Source of the DNA: LC029 sp036676475
GTDB taxonomy: Bacteria > Bacillota > Bacilli > Aneurinibacillales > RAOX-1
Length of the DNA stretch: 8,979 bases
NCBI GenBank assembly: GCA_036676475.1
Contig: JAKFCU010000014.1
Span: forward strand, 1-8,979
Direction: 5' to 3'
Every line of letters starts with the position of its first letter. Positions within the stretch are counted from its first letter, which is position 1. A model generated the notes under the pieces. It was not told the origin of the DNA, searched no databases, and saw nothing but the letters and a program-made list of their open reading frames with translations. The translations under genes and the position numbers were made by a program. This document shows, piece after piece, positions 1 to 6,043 of this stretch.

Positions 1-52
1 GATATACGTTCAAAGTTTTACGGTTGCAACGACTTTCTGCAACCAACCCCAT

Positions 53-70
53 ACTTTGAGTTGTCAAAGT
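53..70. repeat. Short hairpin ACTTTGA-GTTG-TCAAAGT
   Basis: This is a perfect 7-bp inverted repeat (53-59 with 64-70) around a 4-base loop. Its left arm can also pair with TCAAAG at 10-15, which would enclose the GGTTGCA/TGCAACC stem (22-44), so two folds are mutually exclusive. No T-run follows, so it is not an ordinary terminator. Role unknown. Confidence 0.5.
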
Positions 71-111
71 TCAAATGGAGTGCCTTTATCAACGGTTTTC
101 TCCATAGGTAA

Positions 112-120
112 ATTATACCA
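112..120 (-). promoter_or_regulatory. Leftward-facing extended -10 (TGGTATAAT)
   Basis: Read on the minus strand, these bases form a perfect TGn-TATAAT extended -10. The hexamer 17 bases upstream (TGCCCA) is a poor -35, but extended -10 promoters can work without one. It would drive transcription away from flhA and out of the window. A minus-strand ATG at about 106 opens only a 13-codon frame, so no real downstream gene is visible. A chance match in AT-rich DNA is possible. Confidence 0.3.
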
Positions 121-125
121 CAAAG

Positions 126-134
126 AAAGGAGGT
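126..134 (+). promoter_or_regulatory. Orphan consensus Shine-Dalgarno (AAAGGAGGT)
   Basis: This is a full match to the anti-Shine-Dalgarno sequence, about 115 bases upstream of the flhA ATG. The only start at suitable spacing is a TTG at 144, which opens a 17-codon frame ending with TAG at 195-197, in the same frame as flhA. It could be a leader peptide, the remnant of a truncated gene, or the original flhA translation signal separated from its gene by a rearrangement. I see no homology in the 17-residue peptide. Confidence 0.45.
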
Positions 135-208
135 TGGGCAGGCTTGGGTCGAGAGGTACAAAAACTTGATGAGGTCTACGCCCCACCGTTTTTGTAGCGT
201 CCATTCCT

Positions 209-229
209 CCCCGTCACTGAAGTGAGGGG
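209..229 (+). promoter_or_regulatory. Hairpin in the flhA leader
   Basis: CCCC (209-212) and TCACT (214-218) pair with AGTGA (221-225) and GGGG (226-229), leaving one bulged G. The fold covers the possible GTG start at 222 and the only G-rich stretch near the flhA ATG. Without a following T-run it is not a typical terminator. It may modulate flhA translation, but that is inference. Confidence 0.35.
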
Positions 230-248
230 TATCCTGTCCGCTTTTATC

Positions 249-2282
249 ATGAAGTCCAAAGATTTATCCGTTTTGGCAGTGGTCATTATGATCGTAGTCA
301 TGATGGTGATTCCGCTGCCAACATTTATCTTGGATTTACTCCTAATCGTAAATATTTCGCTATCATTAACGATACTTTTGGTTGCCATGAATACTAGGAA
401 GGCTTTGGAATTTTCCATTTTTCCTTCTCTATTACTGCTTACCACCTTGTTTCGGCTAGCGCTCAATGTTTCTACCACCCGATCGATCCTGCAGCATGCA
501 GAGGGAGGTAAGGTGGTTGAAGCCTTTGGTTCCTTTGTGGTCGGGGGAAATTATGTGGTCGGCTTTGTTGTCTTTCTAATCCTGATCATTATCCAATTTC
601 TTGTCATCACAAAAGGTTCGGAACGGGTGGCGGAAGTTGCTGCGAGATTTACGCTCGATGCCATGCCTGGTAAGCAAATGAGTATCGATGCCGACCTGAA
701 TACGGGCATCATCAATGAGCACGAAGCAAAGGAACGCAGACGCACGATTGAGAGAGAAGCGGATTTCTACGGGGCCATGGATGGAGCCAGCAAATTCGTG
801 AAAGGGGACGCGATTGCCGGTATTATTATCTTTATCATTAACGTCCTTGGCGGATTTGTCATCGGCGCTACCATTCATGACATGGGATTTGCCGAGTCGG
901 CAGGTACGTTTACGCTTCTATCGGTCGGGGATGGGCTGGTCAGCCAAATTCCTGCGTTACTCATCTCCACAGCGACAGGAATCGTGGTCACGAGGGCCGG
1001 TTCAGATGGAAATCTGGGTGAAGATATTACCGACCAAATCTTTGCATTTCCAAAGTTGCTCTATATTGTGGCAGGATTACTGTGCGTGTTGGGTATTTTT
1101 ACTCCGATTGGCATCATCAGCACTTGGCCGATTGCCGCTTTGATTGCCTATGGCGCCTACCAAATGCTAAGAACACAGCAAAAACGAGAAGAGGAAGCAG
1201 TAGTAGAGCAGGCGGAAGATGAAATGCAGGATGTGCGCAAGCCTGAAAATGTCGTGGGGCTGCTTCAGGTTGATCCGATTGAATTTGAATTTGGCTATGG
1301 TCTAATCCCACTCGCCGATGCGAATCAGGGAGGAGATCTATTGGACCGAATCGTTATGATCCGCCGTCAATTTGCTCTTGAAATGGGCTTTGTTGTCCCA
1401 GTCATTCGGATACGCGATAATATCCAACTGAAGCCGAATGAGTATATCATTAAATTAAAGGGAAACCAGGTGGCAAGTGGAGAAATTCTGCTGGATCACT
1501 ATTTAGCCATGAGTCATGGCATTGATGAGGACGGGATTGTCGGAATGGAGACCGTTGAACCAGCCTTTGGCATGCCGGCCCTATGGGTCAATGAAGAAAT
1601 GAAAGAACGTGCAGAATTATATGGGTATACCGTTGTGGACCCGCCATCGGTGGTGGCTACCCATTTGACGGAAGTGATCAAAAAGCACGCCCACGAAATT
1701 CTGAGCCGTCAGCTAACCAAGCAGTTGATTGACCATGTGAAAGAGAGCCATTCATCGCTTGTGGACGAATTAGTACCGAATTTACTTTCGGTTGGTGATA
1801 TACAGAAGGTATTGCAAAATCTGCTTCGGGAGAAAATTTCGATCCGCGACTTAATTACAATCTTCGAAACGTTGGCTGATTATGCAAGCTATACAAAAAA
1901 CATGCAATTGCTGACCGAATATGTACGTCAAGCCCTGTCCCGGCAAATTACTCGTCAGTTTTCCAAAACGGGGGAGCCTATCCAGGTGCTGACCGCAGGA
2001 CCTAGCTTAGAAAAACGGATTTCCGACAGTATTCAGCAATCTGAGCAAGGGCATTATCTTGCCCTGGATCCTGAAACAGCACAAAAACTGTATGAAGTGC
2101 TTCATGATCAGTTCCAGAAAATGTTGAGTATGGGAACCCAACCAATTTTGTTGACGACACCGGCTACAAGAATGTATATCCGCCAGTTGGTGGATCGAGT
2201 CATGCCGGACATTCCCGTGCTGTCATACAATGAGCTTGAACCGGATGCAGAAATACAGAATATTGGGGTGGTGAATCTATGA
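249..2282 (+). CDS. flhA: Flagellar type III export gate protein FlhA
   Basis: FlhA forms the nonameric export gate of the flagellar type III secretion system in the cytoplasmic membrane and docks chaperone-substrate complexes through its C-terminal domain. The N-terminal part (about residues 1-307) carries roughly eight hydrophobic helices. It includes the FHIPEP-family stretch around FRLALNVSTTRSIL (68-81) and the very conserved cytoplasmic segment with GKQMSIDADLNTG (141-153) and DFYGAMDGASKFVKGD (172-187). A charged linker (about 308-330) leads to the cytoplasmic domain. I chose ATG 249 because it gives 677 residues, the length of the B. subtilis protein, and an N-terminus (MKSKDLSVL) that matches the family. 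An in-frame GTG at 222 would add nine residues. Neither start has a good Shine-Dalgarno sequence, which is unusual. The stop codon overlaps the flhF start (ATGA), implying translational coupling. Confidence 0.97.
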   Translation: MKSKDLSVLAVVIMIVVMMVIPLPTFILDLLLIVNISLSLTILLVAMNTRKALEFSIFPSLLLLTTLFRLALNVSTTRSILQHAEGGKVVEAFGSFVVGGNYVVGFVVFLILIIIQFLVITKGSERVAEVAARFTLDAMPGKQMSIDADLNTGIINEHEAKERRRTIEREADFYGAMDGASKFVKGDAIAGIIIFIINVLGGFVIGATIHDMGFAESAGTFTLLSVGDGLVSQIPALLISTATGIVVTRAGSDGNLGEDITDQIFAFPKLLYIVAGLLCVLGIFTPIGIISTWPIAALIAYGAYQMLRTQQKREEEAVVEQAEDEMQDVRKPENVVGLLQVDPIEFEFGYGLIPLADANQGGDLLDRIVMIRRQFALEMGFVVPVIRIRDNIQLKPNEYIIKLKGNQVASGEILLDHYLAMSHGIDEDGIVGMETVEPAFGMPALWVNEEMKERAELYGYTVVDPPSVVATHLTEVIKKHAHEILSRQLTKQLIDHVKESHSSLVDELVPNLLSVGDIQKVLQNLLREKISIRDLITIFETLADYASYTKNMQLLTEYVRQALSRQITRQFSKTGEPIQVLTAGPSLEKRISDSIQQSEQGHYLALDPETAQKLYEVLHDQFQKMLSMGTQPILLTTPATRMYIRQLVDRVMPDIPVLSYNELEPDAEIQNIGVVNL

Positions 2283-3418
2283 GAGTAAAAAAGTATGTGG
2301 TTGATTCCATGCCGTCTGCCCTGCAAAAGATCCGCGTTGATTTGGGGGATAATGCGGTGATCTTGAATACGAAGGAAATACGAACAGGCGGGTTTATGGG
2401 AATATTCAGCAAGCGGCAGATTGAAGTCGTCGCGGCTGTTCCTGCGGAAAAGGAAATTCCTAAAATCATGCCCGAGACAAGAAAGGAAAAGCCGCTTAAC
2501 CCGCCAACCGTCAGCCCTTCCCTTGAAGCTGAAGTTATGAAGGAATTGAAGGGCATGAAAGAAATGCTGGCAGGGATGATGACGGCAGATGGAGACAAGG
2601 AGCGGATTCCACAGCCTCTCATTCCATGGGTTCAACGCTTGAAGGAGCAAGAGGTGGATCGGCAGGTCATCCAGTTTTTTATCGAACAGTTGATGAGGAC
2701 GTCCCCTTCCCTCATACAAGAAGAAATTGAAAAGTCCTTGCTTCTTCATCTGAAAAAGCTGATTGCAGAAGGCAGCCTGGAGGAGCCGACGATTGATCGA
2801 TCGGTAAATCTGGTCAGTTTTGTCGGACCCACGGGTGTTGGCAAAACGACAACGATTGCCAAATTGGCATCAGAGCAGGTGCTGCACCACAATCGGCGGG
2901 TGGGACTCTTAACCACGGACACGTATCGGATTGCTGCGGTCGAACAGCTGAAAACCTATGCCAATATTCTCAACATCCCGATTGAAACGGTATTTTCTCC
3001 AGATGCACTAAAAAAGGCCATCAAGAATTTGCAGGATTGTGACTTGATCTTAATGGATACAACTGGAAGGAATTATCAGGAGCAGCACTTTATCGAGGAG
3101 ATCGGGAAATATTTGCTTGAGCCGTTGGTTCAGGAAAATTACCTTGTATTAAGCATGACGGCTAAGTATAGCGATATAACGAAAATTGTAGATAACTTCG
3201 GGTCCGTTCCAATTGATAAGATCATTATGACCAAGTTTGATGAAACTTCTTCCTACGGATCCTTGGTCAATTTAATCTATCATTATCCGTACCCGCTGGC
3301 TTATTTGACAACAGGACAAAATGTTCCAGAAGATATCGTAAAAGTCGTTCCCGAACGATTGGCCAAATTAATGTTAGGAGTTGCGCCACATGATCATGGA
3401 TCAAGCCCAACGCCTTAG
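2279..3418 (+). CDS. flhF: Flagellar biosynthesis SRP-type GTPase FlhF
   Basis: FlhF is the third SRP-family GTPase beside Ffh and FtsY. It sets flagellar position and number with FlhG. The 379 residues show the expected layout: a short basic N-terminal B domain (MRVKKYVVDSMPSAL, residues 1-15), a variable linker (about 55-110), a helical N domain (about 112-170) and the G domain. G-domain motifs are the P-loop GPTGVGKT (183-190), DTYR (214-217), DTTGR (260-264, where DTAGR is commoner) and TKFDE (318-322, the guanine-specificity motif). The closing motif GQNVPEDI is present. It starts inside the flhA stop codon (ATGA). Its last 29 bases overlap flhG, consistent with coupled synthesis of the two partner proteins. 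Confidence 0.97.
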   Translation: MRVKKYVVDSMPSALQKIRVDLGDNAVILNTKEIRTGGFMGIFSKRQIEVVAAVPAEKEIPKIMPETRKEKPLNPPTVSPSLEAEVMKELKGMKEMLAGMMTADGDKERIPQPLIPWVQRLKEQEVDRQVIQFFIEQLMRTSPSLIQEEIEKSLLLHLKKLIAEGSLEEPTIDRSVNLVSFVGPTGVGKTTTIAKLASEQVLHHNRRVGLLTTDTYRIAAVEQLKTYANILNIPIETVFSPDALKKAIKNLQDCDLILMDTTGRNYQEQHFIEEIGKYLLEPLVQENYLVLSMTAKYSDITKIVDNFGSVPIDKIIMTKFDETSSYGSLVNLIYHYPYPLAYLTTGQNVPEDIVKVVPERLAKLMLGVAPHDHGSSPTP

Positions 3419-4259
3419 AGAATTTTTGCAGCAGAAGCAGAATCCAAAGCGGACGCGTGTCATAGCGGTTACCAGCGGTAAGGGAGGAGTAGGAAAATCG
3501 AATTTTTCCGTTAATTTTGCTCTTGCTCTTACAGCCCTTGGACAAAAGGTGGTCATCATCGATTTGGATCTGGGAATGGCCAATATTGATATTCTTTTAG
3601 GTCTTACGCCCCGCTATAATATCCTTGACATGACAGAGAAAAATCTTTCCATTTGGGACATTATGGAGCAGGGACCTCGCGGGCTTCAATTTATTGCTGG
3701 CGGTTCCGGACTTAATGATGTACTGGAATTGGGCGAATCGGGGATGGGCCGAATTCTTGGCCAAATGGAAAAGCTTCATGGGTATGCAGATATCATTCTG
3801 CTTGATATGGGAGCCGGAATATCCCAGGATTCCCTGAGATTCATCCTGGCAGCGGACGAAGTCATGCTGATTACGACACCGGAACCTACCGCCATCACAG
3901 ATGCTTATTCCATGTTAAAGATCTTGCACGCCAAAAATCCTAACACCCTCATAAAGCTGCTGATCAATCGGGTGCAAAACAGCCAAGAGGGAAAGCAGGT
4001 AGCTGAAAAAATCAGGCTGGTTGCCAAGAAATTTTTGAAATATGATGTCGCAACCTTTGGCTATTTGACGGAGGATAGTCATGTCATGCAGGCGGTAAAA
4101 AAACAAGTCCCGTTTTGTCTGGAGTATCCCAACTGCAAGGCCACGAAAGGGCTGAAAACGATGGCAGAAGGCTATTTATCCGGCCAGCAATTTCAGGAGG
4201 AGGAGCTGACGGGGATGAAAGGTTTTATACATAAGTTGATTCATCTCGGAAGGCAGTAA
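3390..4259 (+). CDS. flhG: MinD-like ATPase FlhG (FleN/YlxH), flagellar number regulator
   Basis: FlhG is a MinD/ParA-type ATPase that stimulates FlhF GTPase activity and limits or patterns flagella. The deviant Walker A motif KGGVGKSN is at residues 31-38, the DxDxGxAN switch at D58-N65, and the Walker B-like LLDMGAG at 137-143. The N-terminus holds DQAQRLR (4-10), the known DQAxxLR helix through which FlhG activates FlhF. I chose ATG 3390 because AGGAG (3376-3380) lies nine bases upstream, giving 289 residues. A TTG at 3381 abuts the ribosome binding site, and ATG 3396 is also possible. The gene overlaps flhF by 29 bases. A C-terminal helix (GFIHKLIHLGRQ) may be the membrane-targeting segment expected of this family. 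Confidence 0.95.
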   Translation: MIMDQAQRLREFLQQKQNPKRTRVIAVTSGKGGVGKSNFSVNFALALTALGQKVVIIDLDLGMANIDILLGLTPRYNILDMTEKNLSIWDIMEQGPRGLQFIAGGSGLNDVLELGESGMGRILGQMEKLHGYADIILLDMGAGISQDSLRFILAADEVMLITTPEPTAITDAYSMLKILHAKNPNTLIKLLINRVQNSQEGKQVAEKIRLVAKKFLKYDVATFGYLTEDSHVMQAVKKQVPFCLEYPNCKATKGLKTMAEGYLSGQQFQEEELTGMKGFIHKLIHLGRQ

Positions 4260-4282
4260 CCGGAAAGAAGGAGAGGAAGCCT

Positions 4283-4582
4283 ATGGTGGGAAACTGGAAA
4301 TGGAACTTGGGATTAGGCCTATTCGCCATGCTATTCACAATGGCTTTTACCCTACTGACTAATACCTTTTGGACAGCTATTATTCGTTCTTGTTACTCCT
4401 TTCTTCTGTTTTATGCCATTGCCTTTATTCCACGGTTCCTACTAACAAGCTTGCCTTCTGTTCCAGCGGAACCGGATCAACAGATGCCAAAAGAAGAGGA
4501 CAGCGAAGAAGATTTCCAGCCCGCTTCTTTTTCTGAGGTTGATGCAGCGGGCCAGGTCGTTCGCCAATGGTCTAACGAATAA
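4283..4582 (+). CDS. Small two-helix membrane protein of unknown function in the flagellar operon
   Basis: I do not recognise this 99-residue protein. Residues about 7-27 and 30-54 form two closely spaced hydrophobic helices joined by a very short turn (NTFWTAI). The remaining 45 residues are hydrophilic and strongly acidic (PKEEDSEED) and end in WSNE, so they are probably a soluble tail. Translation signals are good: AAGGAG (4268-4273) lies nine bases before the ATG. It sits 23 bases after flhG and 18 before sigD, so it is almost certainly co-transcribed with them. In B. subtilis this interval holds the cheB-A-W-C-D genes. A role in flagellar regulation or assembly is guilt by association only. 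Confidence 0.8.
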   Translation: MVGNWKWNLGLGLFAMLFTMAFTLLTNTFWTAIIRSCYSFLLFYAIAFIPRFLLTSLPSVPAEPDQQMPKEEDSEEDFQPASFSEVDAAGQVVRQWSNE

Positions 4583-4600
4583 GCGAGGGGGAAGGATGAA

Positions 4601-5383
4601 ATGGCCATGAACATGAAAAAACAAGACCAACTTACCTTACAATCGCAGTGGAAGGCCTGGCGAGAACAAAAGGATGCTTCGGCTCGGGAAGGGTTGGTGC
4701 ATCACTACCTTCCCATCGTCCATCGGATGGCTCTGCGGATCAAAATGAATCTGCCGCAAACGGTAGATAAAGATGATTTGGTCAGTTGGGGCTATATGGG
4801 GTTGCTCGATGCCATGCAGAAATTTGATATCAAATTAGGCTGGGCTTTTGAGACGTATGCGACTCCCAGAATCCGCGGAGCGATGATAGACGGATTGCGG
4901 GACACGGATTGGGTACCAAGATCGGTCCGGGATAAAGCGAAAAAACTAGAGGAGGCTTACCGCTCCTTGGAACAGGCTCATTCTCGCACACCGACGGAAG
5001 AAGAGGTAAGCTCGCATCTGGGAATCTCGAAAAATGATCTCCAAAAAATCGGAACACAATTATCGAGAAGCCAAATCATTTCGCTGGACGAGCCAAACAG
5101 TCAAGATGAAGATCCTCAAGCTCTCATCAGCAGGATTGTCGATGAGGAAGCACTAAATCAGGAGCAGATAGTAGAAGAGCAGGAAGAAAAGAAACTGCTG
5201 GGGCAGATGATTGAAAGCCTGACTGAAAAAGAAAAGCTGGTCGTATCCCTCATCTATCAGGAAGAGCTTACCTTTTCGGAAACAGCTGAAGTACTTGGGG
5301 TAACAACAGGGCGAATCTCACAAATTCATACCAAAGCCATAGCGCGCCTTCGTGAAAAATTTAATAAGTTTTATAACGAATAA
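4601..5383 (+). CDS. sigD: RNA polymerase sigma-28 factor SigD/FliA
   Basis: This is the flagellar sigma factor that directs RNA polymerase to late flagellar, motility and often autolysin genes. It has 260 residues (B. subtilis SigD has 254). Region 2 runs from about 33 to 103, with the DDLVSWGYMGLLDA (58-71), FETYATPRIRGAMIDGLR (83-100) and DWVPRSVR (103-110) signatures typical of the FliA/WhiG group. Region 3 is about 111-185. Region 4 is about 203-257, with the helix-turn-helix around TFSETAEVLGVTTGRISQIH (224-243). A G-rich ribosome binding site (AGGGGGAAGG, 4586-4595) precedes three in-frame ATGs at 4601, 4607 and 4613. I took the first, but the others are possible. No separate promoter is apparent, so it probably depends on read-through from flhA. 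A strong hairpin follows its stop codon. Confidence 0.97.
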   Translation: MAMNMKKQDQLTLQSQWKAWREQKDASAREGLVHHYLPIVHRMALRIKMNLPQTVDKDDLVSWGYMGLLDAMQKFDIKLGWAFETYATPRIRGAMIDGLRDTDWVPRSVRDKAKKLEEAYRSLEQAHSRTPTEEEVSSHLGISKNDLQKIGTQLSRSQIISLDEPNSQDEDPQALISRIVDEEALNQEQIVEEQEEKKLLGQMIESLTEKEKLVVSLIYQEELTFSETAEVLGVTTGRISQIHTKAIARLREKFNKFYNE

Positions 5384-5393
5384 ATCAGTAAAG

Positions 5394-5441
5394 GATAAAT
5401 GAAAGAGGTTCCTATGCACTAGGGAACCTCTTTCATTTATC
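5394..5441. terminator. Strong hairpin terminator after sigD
   Basis: A perfect 19-bp inverted repeat (5394-5412 with 5423-5441) with a 10-base loop begins ten bases after the sigD stop. The lower stem is AT-rich, with A-rich left and T-rich right arms (GATAAATGAAAG / CTTTCATTTATC), so it could terminate transcription from either side. There is no long T-run beyond the stem. It most likely ends the flhA-sigD transcript and insulates the next unit. Confidence 0.8.
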
Positions 5442-5494
5442 GGGATTTCCAGATTGATGCAGGAAACAAGAACTAGCAAAATTTATCAGTGGCG

Positions 5495-5522
5495 TTTACA
5501 ATAATCATGTGGTGATTAGAAA
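5495..5522 (+). promoter_or_regulatory. Candidate sigma-A promoter for the yaaR unit
   Basis: TTTACA (5495-5500) matches five of six bases of the -35 consensus. TAGAAA (5517-5522), 16 bases further on, matches four of six of the -10. It lies between the sigD terminator and yaaR, where a promoter is expected. I see no good sigma-D promoter (TAAA...GCCGATAT) here. The -10 match is weak. Confidence 0.35.
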
Positions 5523-5542
5523 TTTCGACAATCGTGTCGGAA
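5523..5542 (+). promoter_or_regulatory. Inverted pair of Spo0A-box-like motifs / short hairpin
   Basis: TTCGACA (5524-5530) is, on the minus strand, an exact TGTCGAA Spo0A box. TGTCGGA (5535-5541) on the plus strand differs from it by one base. Together they form an 8-bp inverted repeat (including one G-T pair) around ATCG, immediately downstream of the candidate -10. This position would suit repression by Spo0A. It could also simply be an mRNA hairpin. Confidence 0.35.
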
Positions 5543-5564
5543 AAGGTCTTTGGGGTGAATAGGC

Positions 5565-6005
5565 ATGAAGATAAGCGAAGGTTTCAGAATGGGCAGGGAT
5601 GCCCTGACGGCTCCAAGGGAACGGACCGTTCCAGGTTCCTCCTCTTTTCGGCAGCTGATGACGGATCAGCAGAATCGATTGAGCGCTGACCACCTGCAAA
5701 GACTCCTCGGAGAGATAGATCAGCAGGGAGAGCGGCTTGGAAAGCATCGCACCGTGGAAGAACTCCGGTCTTATAAAGAGCTCGTCCGCAGATTTGTAAA
5801 GGAAGCGGTTGCCCATGGAGTAGGCTTGGAGGAAAAACAGGGCTTTCCGTTCAGGGGAAAAGAACGAAGGTTCAAGATCCTAACTGAGCTAGATGAACAA
5901 ATACTGACGCTGACCCATGAGGTGCTTCATCAACAGGAGCCCATACTTACTATTTTGGGTCGAGTAGGTGAAATTAAAGGGTTGCTGCTAAACTTATATT
6001 TATAA
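5565..6005 (+). CDS. yaaR: YaaR family protein (DUF327)
   Basis: The 146-residue protein, the same length as B. subtilis YaaR, has the hallmark DUF327 layout. A variable N-terminus (1-30) precedes a helical region with LLGEIDQQGERLGKHRTVEELRSYKELVRRFVKEAV (about 47-82). A conserved C-terminus follows with a KILTELDEQI-type helix and the ending GRVGEIKGLLLNLYL. It is predicted soluble, cytoplasmic and mostly helical, and the biochemical function is unknown. In B. subtilis yaaR lies near holB, away from flagellar genes. Here it heads a unit of flagellar proteins, which suggests a flagellum-related job, but that is inference. GGGGTGA (5553-5559) precedes the ATG at usable spacing. Confidence 0.88.
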   Translation: MKISEGFRMGRDALTAPRERTVPGSSSFRQLMTDQQNRLSADHLQRLLGEIDQQGERLGKHRTVEELRSYKELVRRFVKEAVAHGVGLEEKQGFPFRGKERRFKILTELDEQILTLTHEVLHQQEPILTILGRVGEIKGLLLNLYL

Positions 6006-6043
6006 ATAGATTTTGGTTATGGAGTAGGAGGTTGACGATTAAG

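Larger units (their letters stand above)
1..221. other. Gene-free leader with nested inverted repeats, possible insertion or rearrangement boundary
   Basis: No recognisable gene lies here, although flhB normally abuts flhA in Bacillales. One plus-strand frame is open from the left edge to a TAA at 109-111 (36 codons), but its peptide matches no family I know and is not an FlhB C-terminus. The stretch holds nested repeats: GGTTGCA (22-28) pairs with TGCAACC (38-44), TCAAAG (10-15) pairs with CTTTGA (54-59), and that same CTTTGA can instead pair with TCAAAG at 64-69. TCAAAGTT occurs as a direct repeat at 10-17 and 64-71. The structure resembles a mobile-element end or a structured leader. I cannot tell which, because the left part is cut off. 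Confidence 0.4.

Noticed and set aside
144..197. 17-codon TTG frame as a real gene
   Set aside because: It is too short and unlike any known peptide to list as a coding sequence. It is kept only as part of the orphan ribosome-binding-site finding.
222..248. GTG at 222 as the flhA start
   Set aside because: It would add nine residues not expected for the family, has no ribosome binding site and sits in a hairpin. ATG 249 gives the usual 677 residues, though this is not certain.
814..1143. Plus-strand open frame of 109 codons inside flhA
   Set aside because: It is an out-of-frame reading of the conserved FlhA core. The protein looks random and FlhA is intact.
2108..2749. Long minus-strand open frame of 213 codons across the flhA-flhF junction
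   Set aside because: It lies wholly antisense to two well-identified genes, has no family resemblance and no sensible ribosome binding site.
3057..3072. DTTGR in place of DTAGR in FlhF as a damaged active site
   Set aside because: The change is a conservative one at a tolerated position, and all other GTPase motifs are intact.
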